Part shown: positions 25,604 to 28,941 of the stretch, in pieces
Position numbering within the stretch: the stretch's first letter is position 1
Layout of the letters: every line of letters begins with the position of its first letter
Source: Clostridiales bacterium
Lineage (GTDB): Bacteria > Bacillota > Clostridia > Oscillospirales > Acutalibacteraceae
DNA: 28,941 nucleotides
Direction: 5' to 3'
Assembly: GCA_019415925.1 (NCBI GenBank)
Contig: DXYG01000002.1
Coordinates: 37,421-66,361 of the forward strand
Translations under genes and position numbers: made by a program
Notes under the pieces: model-generated
Seen by the model: the letters and a program-made list of their open reading frames with translations, nothing else
Database searches by the model: none
Told to the model about the DNA's origin: nothing

Positions 25604-25632
25604 CTTATCACCGATAATTAGTTTTTACCGCA

Positions 25633-25662
25633 AGTATATTTTTATTCGGAAGAATATGTAAG
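25633..25662 (-). promoter_or_regulatory. Weak candidate promoter for the ger operon
   Basis: TATACT (25638-25633) with CTTACA (25662-25657) 18 bases upstream, minus strand. The same stretch also has partial likeness to a forespore sigma-G site. Forespore expression is expected for ger operons generally. The 91-bp divergent gap must hold both promoters; I see no clear one for the plus strand. Confidence 0.3.
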
Positions 25663-25694
25663 CAATTTTTGCAGATATTAACAGTGGTGATTCT

Positions 25695-26372
25695 ATGATT
25701 ATTTCAATTATTCGCACAATACTTCTATATGCTTTCGTTATACTTGCAGTAAGGCTTATGGGCAAGCGGCAGATAAGCGAAATGCAGCCGAGCGAGCTTG
25801 TAATCACGCTTATAGTATCGGAAATTGCCGCTATTCCTATGCAGAATACTTCTCAGCCGTTACTCAGCGGTATAATTCCTGTAATGGTGCTTGTTGCGCT
25901 TGAAATTGCGGCAAGCGTGTTGATGATGAAAAGCGGAAAATTCCGTAAAATTATGTGCGGAAGTCCGATTGTAGTAATTCGTGACGGAAAGATTTTACAG
26001 AATGAAATGCGCAGACTGCGACTAACAACCGAGGATTTATGCGTACAACTTAGACAGCAGGACATTTTTTCAATTGAGGACGTTCAATACTGTATTGTTG
26101 AAACAAACGGAAAAGTCAGCGTGCTTGAAAAACCGCAAAGCAGAACGCCGAGTGCTGATGACCTTAAAATAAAAATCAAGGACAATAAAATTGAAACGGT
26201 TGTTGTAAGTGACGGTCAGATACTCGACAATTCGCTTAACCTTTGCGGCAAAAACAAAGAAGATGTATATAAAATTCTGAAAAGTGAAAACACAAGGCTT
26301 AAAGATGTTTTTCTTATGACGCTTGACGCTTTGGGAAAATACAACATTGTGCAGAAAGAGGAAAACGTATGA
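25695..26372 (+). CDS. DUF421 (YetF-like) membrane protein
   Basis: The 225 residues have three N-terminal membrane helices (about 4-22, 33-50, 58-78) and then the soluble DUF421 domain with the hallmark RLMGKRQISEMQPSELVITL (20-39) and SPIVVIRDGKI (about 93-103), LTTEDLCVQLRQQDI and VQYCIVETNGKVSVL. It is one of the YetF/YdfS/YrbG family in Bacillus. The DUF421 protein 2Duf, carried by the spoVA2mob element, alters spore inner-membrane permeability and heat resistance, so a spore role is plausible here beside a ger operon. This is inference. It uses a GTGGTGAT site and overlaps the DUF4363 start by 4 bases. Confidence 0.9.
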   Translation: MIISIIRTILLYAFVILAVRLMGKRQISEMQPSELVITLIVSEIAAIPMQNTSQPLLSGIIPVMVLVALEIAASVLMMKSGKFRKIMCGSPIVVIRDGKILQNEMRRLRLTTEDLCVQLRQQDIFSIEDVQYCIVETNGKVSVLEKPQSRTPSADDLKIKIKDNKIETVVVSDGQILDNSLNLCGKNKEDVYKILKSENTRLKDVFLMTLDALGKYNIVQKEENV

Positions 26373-26749
26373 AAAGAATATATGTATCGCTGATTTTTAT
26401 TCTGATTGTCGCAATCAGCGCCGCCTTACAGCTTGGCTACGTCAGTGCAGAGGTTGATACGTTTGTTTCAATGATTGAGCAGAGCGACAAATATATGAGA
26501 AAAAGTGAATTTGAAGAAGCGATAAATGTTTGCAGAAATATTGAAGAAAAATGGGACGATACCGCTAAGAGAATTGATATGCTCCTCATTCACGATTATG
26601 TTGACGAAATCGGCAATAAAATCTCAAATATGCGCTCATATGCTGAAAATTGCAGTCCCGATATGTACTTTGCCGAAAGCACTACCGCAAAAAAAGAACT
26701 CGCCTCCATAAAGGAAAGCGAGTACCCGTTAGCTGAAAATATTTTATAA
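26369..26749 (+). CDS. DUF4363 family small membrane-anchored protein
   Basis: The 126-residue protein has an N-terminal hydrophobic segment (about 5-25) with no lipobox, which could be a signal anchor or a signal peptide. The mainly helical outside domain contains SEFEEAINVCRNIEEKWDD (about 47-65). This matches the DUF4363 group that follows DUF421 genes in Clostridia. The function is unknown; pairing suggests it is a partner of the DUF421 protein at the membrane. It overlaps that gene by 4 bases (ATGA), so the two are coupled. Its stop codon is immediately next to the stop of the convergent znuB gene with no terminator between them. Confidence 0.85.
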   Translation: MKRIYVSLIFILIVAISAALQLGYVSAEVDTFVSMIEQSDKYMRKSEFEEAINVCRNIEEKWDDTAKRIDMLLIHDYVDEIGNKISNMRSYAENCSPDMYFAESTTAKKELASIKESEYPLAENIL

Positions 26750-27589
26750 TCAATTTAGCCGATTTGCATTTGATAATTTAGTCCTTGCTATTTCAATCAG
26801 CCGAAAAATCAGAAATACAACTGCATTGACAATTACGACGCTTGCACCTGTCGGTGTGTCGAGCGAATATGAAGCGCACATTCCGACAAAAAAGCAACAA
26901 ACCGAAAGTACTCCCGAACAGAGAATTACCGACTTGAATTTTTTGCAGACTCTCATTGAAGAAAGTGCAGGGAAAATTATAAGTGCCGAAATGAGCAGTG
27001 TTCCCATTATTCTCATACCGATAACGATTGTCAGAGCGGTTAACAGTGCAATAACAGTGTTATATGCTCCTGTTTTTAAGCCCGTTGCCTTTGAAAAGCT
27101 CTCGTCAAAGGTGACGGCAAAAATTTTATTGTAGAAAATTACAAAAACTACTATAACAACAAGCGCAAGCACTGCACACATTATTGCGTCTGCATTTGTT
27201 GTTGCAAGGATACTTCCGAAAAGATATGAGTTAAGGTCGGTATTTACTCCCGATACGCTTACGCAGACAACACCAATTGCAAGCGAAGTGCTTGAAATGA
27301 TTGCAATTGCGGCGTCGCCGTTGATTTTGCAGTTTTCGGAAAGCCTTAAAAGAAAAAATGCCGCAATAATTATGACGGGGACTGCAACCTCAAGCGGTGC
27401 AAGATTAAGAGATGCGGCTATTGCAAGTGCGCCAAAGCCTACGTGAGAAAGTCCGTCGCCTATCATTGAATAGCGTTTTAAAACAAGCGTTACTCCGAGT
27501 AGAGATGCACAAAGCGACACAAGCAAGCCTACAATAAAAGCTCTGATTATGAAATTATACGAAAACATTTCGGCAAGCATTTCTATCAC
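26750..27589 (-). CDS. znuB: Zinc/manganese ABC transporter permease
   Basis: The 279 residues form 8-9 membrane helices of the ABC-3 (ZnuB/MntB/AdcB) family, opening with FIIRAFIVGLLVSLCASLLGVTLVLKRYSMIGDGLSHVGFGALAI-type sequence near 13-57 (the GDGLSHVGFG region contacts the ATPase). It is the membrane channel for a high-affinity divalent metal importer; zinc is favoured because the binding protein has a histidine-rich loop, but manganese is possible. The start overlaps the znuC stop by 4 bases. It ends stop to stop against DUF4363. It is last in the operon and no intrinsic terminator is seen. Confidence 0.92.
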   Translation of the reverse strand: MIEMLAEMFSYNFIIRAFIVGLLVSLCASLLGVTLVLKRYSMIGDGLSHVGFGALAIAASLNLAPLEVAVPVIIIAAFFLLRLSENCKINGDAAIAIISSTSLAIGVVCVSVSGVNTDLNSYLFGSILATTNADAIMCAVLALVVIVVFVIFYNKIFAVTFDESFSKATGLKTGAYNTVIALLTALTIVIGMRIMGTLLISALIIFPALSSMRVCKKFKSVILCSGVLSVCCFFVGMCASYSLDTPTGASVVIVNAVVFLIFRLIEIARTKLSNANRLN

Positions 27590-28329
27590 TGCAAAGCACC
27601 TCCTCTGTGATTATGACGGCAGTCATCACACGGACAGTCGGTTATCATAAACTTTCTGCCGATTTCGGAATGAAGATACTGATGCGCTGTACCGTAAAAA
27701 TAGGTGTTTTTAGAAAGATGAAGAATTTTTGATGCGTTATTCACAGACGCCGTAATATCGTGCGATACCATAATTATCGTGATTCCGTTTTTATTTAGAT
27801 TTTTAATCAGAGCGTACATATCGGAAGATGCTTTGGGGTCAAGTCCTGTAACAGGTTCGTCAAGTATTAGTAATTTATGGGTAGCACAAAGTGCTCTGGC
27901 AAGCAGTACTCTTTGTTGCTGACCGCCTGAAAGCTCACGAAAACACTTTTTACGTAAAGGATAAATTCCCGTAAGCTCCATATTTTTAGCCGCTGTTTCC
28001 TTTTGCTCCTTTGAATAAAACAGAGTGTGCTTTTTGTTAAGGCAACCCGAAAGCACTACTTCGGAAACCGATGCAGGAAAATCCTTTTGAAGTACAGTCT
28101 GCTGAGGCAGATAACCTACTTCGCATTGCTTTAAACCGTCACCGTAGGAAATTGAGCCGCTTTGAACCGACAAAAGCCCAAGCAAGCACTTCATAAGTGT
28201 AGTTTTACCCGAGCCGTTCTCGCCGACTATGCATACATAATCACCCTCGTTGATTTTCAGGTTAATATCAGACAAAACAATTTTGCCCTCATAACCCATT
28301 GAGGCATTTTTTATTTCAATAAGCGCCAT
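27586..28329 (-). CDS. znuC: Zinc/manganese ABC transporter ATP-binding protein
   Basis: The 247-residue ATPase has Walker A GENGSGKTT (36-44), Q-loop near 77, signature LSGGQ (133-137), Walker B LLILDEP (153-159) and H-loop H190. It powers uptake through ZnuB. The C-terminal tail contains CPCDDCRHNH (232-241), a cluster of three Cys and two His that may bind metal and regulate the ATPase; this is inference. The frame is open to 28425, but the ATG at 28329 has GGAGG 10 bases upstream, matches family length, and overlaps the znuA stop by one base (TGATG). Confidence 0.95.
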   Translation of the reverse strand: MALIEIKNASMGYEGKIVLSDINLKINEGDYVCIVGENGSGKTTLMKCLLGLLSVQSGSISYGDGLKQCEVGYLPQQTVLQKDFPASVSEVVLSGCLNKKHTLFYSKEQKETAAKNMELTGIYPLRKKCFRELSGGQQQRVLLARALCATHKLLILDEPVTGLDPKASSDMYALIKNLNKNGITIIMVSHDITASVNNASKILHLSKNTYFYGTAHQYLHSEIGRKFMITDCPCDDCRHNHRGGALQ

Positions 28330-28941
28330 CAGTTCAAAGCCTCCTTCAGTGCATTTGCGTTTTGTTCCATTAAAGAAATATAAGTTGCTCCATCTGCAAA
28401 TTCGTCTTTCGTTACGTTGTGGCAAGAAGAAAAACGCATTGTTTTTGCTCCTGTGTCCTCCGAAATAAGTTTTGCAACCTTTCCGTTTGAAAATTCAAGA
28501 TAAAAAACTACCGGAACCTGACACTCTCGGGTGAAATCTATCATATGAGTTACGGTAGAAATACTAGGCTCGGTTTCACTGCTGCAACCCGGGAAAGCAC
28601 ATTCATATTCAAGAGAATAGTCGGTTACAAAGTAGAGAAAAGGAAAACGGTCGCCGAAAACTACAGTGTTTCTCTTGGCATTACTGACAATATCTGAAAT
28701 TTCCGAGTCAATTGAATGAAGTTCAGATAAATAACGGTCTTTATTTGATGAATAAGTTGCTTTGTTTGCTGAATCGCATAAAGACAATTCATCATATATA
28801 GCAGTTGTTAATTTTTCTGCGTTCTTAACGGAAGTCCAGATATGCTCGTCATATTCCTCGCCGTGATCGTGGTCGTGTTCTTCATTGTGTTCTTCATTGT
28901 GTTCTTCATTGTGTTCTTCATTGTGTTCTTCATTGTGTTCT
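28329..28941 (-). CDS. znuA: Zinc ABC transporter substrate-binding protein, 5' end outside the window
   Basis: This is the extracytoplasmic metal-binding component, partial, about 204 codons visible, frame open to the right edge. The first visible part is a histidine-rich stretch: repeated Asn-Glu-Glu-His units, then HDHDHGEEYDEHIWTS. In ZnuA/AdcA a charged His-rich loop is followed by the DEHIWLS motif seen here. FGDRFPFLYFVTDYSL is the later conserved block, and AFPGCSSETEPS is a Clostridial variant near the metal site. Apparent starts downstream, such as the TTG near 28787, are internal codons. The signal peptide lies outside the window. It overlaps znuC by one base. Confidence 0.93.
   Translation of the reverse strand, partial: EHNEEHNEEHNEEHNEEHNEEHDHDHGEEYDEHIWTSVKNAEKLTTAIYDELSLCDSANKATYSSNKDRYLSELHSIDSEISDIVSNAKRNTVVFGDRFPFLYFVTDYSLEYECAFPGCSSETEPSISTVTHMIDFTRECQVPVVFYLEFSNGKVAKLISEDTGAKTMRFSSCHNVTKDEFADGATYISLMEQNANALKEALN
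28340..28344 (-). promoter_or_regulatory. Ribosome binding site that sets the znuC start
   Basis: GGAGG 10 bases before the ATG at 28329, located inside the last codons of znuA; it favours the 247-residue form over the 279-residue frame and couples znuC to znuA translation. Confidence 0.65.
28875..28941 (-). repeat. 12-bp in-frame tandem repeat encoding an Asn-Glu-Glu-His loop in znuA
   Basis: Five exact copies of the 12-bp unit gtgttcttcatt (plus strand) run from 28875 to 28934. Seven bases of a sixth reach the window edge. On the coding strand each unit is AAT GAA GAA CAC. As 12 is a multiple of 3, gain or loss of copies keeps the frame, so the length of the metal-binding loop can vary by slippage. 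The true copy number is unknown because the array is cut by the edge. Confidence 0.95.

Noticed and set aside
22509..26749. New defence or toxin-antitoxin system
   Set aside because: All genes here match germination or DUF421/DUF4363 families; no nuclease, toxin or immunity features are seen.
28875..28941. CRISPR-like array
   Set aside because: The units are 12 bp with no spacers and are in frame with znuA, giving a histidine-rich loop.

Overview
The window looks like ordinary chromosome from a spore-forming, AT-leaning Firmicute, most likely a Clostridia member of the Ruminococcaceae/Oscillospiraceae type. WhiA, RapZ, HPr kinase, ArgR, a bifunctional Rel and a GerA-type germinant receptor point to Firmicutes and endospores. 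The genus-level guess is inference from gene order and codon style. Almost every gene is on the minus strand, packing is very tight, and no gene-free stretch exceeds about 275 bp. I see no rRNA, tRNA, CRISPR array, prophage or complete insertion sequence.

Layout by coordinate. 1-135 is a short non-coding edge with a strong bidirectional terminator. 169-3476 (minus) is a murJ/spoVB-like flippase, mazG, hup, rqcP group; it resembles the yabM-yabN-yabO order of Bacillus with an HU gene inserted. 3595-4041 (minus) is a small zinc-ribbon protein of unknown role. A 179-bp MITE-like element with 22-bp terminal inverted repeats (4071-4249) lies in its leader, between the ATG and a good sigma-A-type promoter.

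4316-22396 (minus) is one run of 17 genes over 18 kb with no gap above about 40 bp: hprK, a PHP phosphoesterase, murB, rapZ, whiA, xseB, ispA, dxs, tlyA, nadK, argR, recN, recJ, rel, dtd, an MBL hydrolase and hemZ. A plausible promoter sits only in front of hprK. The run looks like three conserved Firmicute modules joined end to end, each lacking one customary member: yvcK between rapZ and whiA, xseA before xseB, and apt between recJ and rel. It links carbon-status sensing, wall precursor synthesis, division control, isoprenoid supply, NADP supply, DNA repair, the stringent response and D-aminoacyl-tRNA clearance.

22509-25603 (minus) is a gerA-type germinant receptor operon (A-B-C order) whose C subunit is only half the usual length. 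Divergent from it, 25695-26749 (plus) holds a DUF421 (YetF-like) and DUF4363 pair, the only plus-strand genes. 26750-28941 (minus) is a zinc/manganese ABC importer (znuA-znuC-znuB) that meets DUF4363 stop codon to stop codon. The znuA gene runs off the window edge inside a 12-bp tandem repeat that encodes Asn-Glu-Glu-His units in a histidine-rich metal-binding loop.

Several starts were set from ribosome binding sites rather than the longest reading frame: mazG, the zinc-ribbon gene, whiA (GTG), znuC and ispA (TTG). I did not find a convincing new defence or mobile system. The observations most worth checking are the MITE in a 5' leader, the halved GerC, and the merged operon with the three absent partners.
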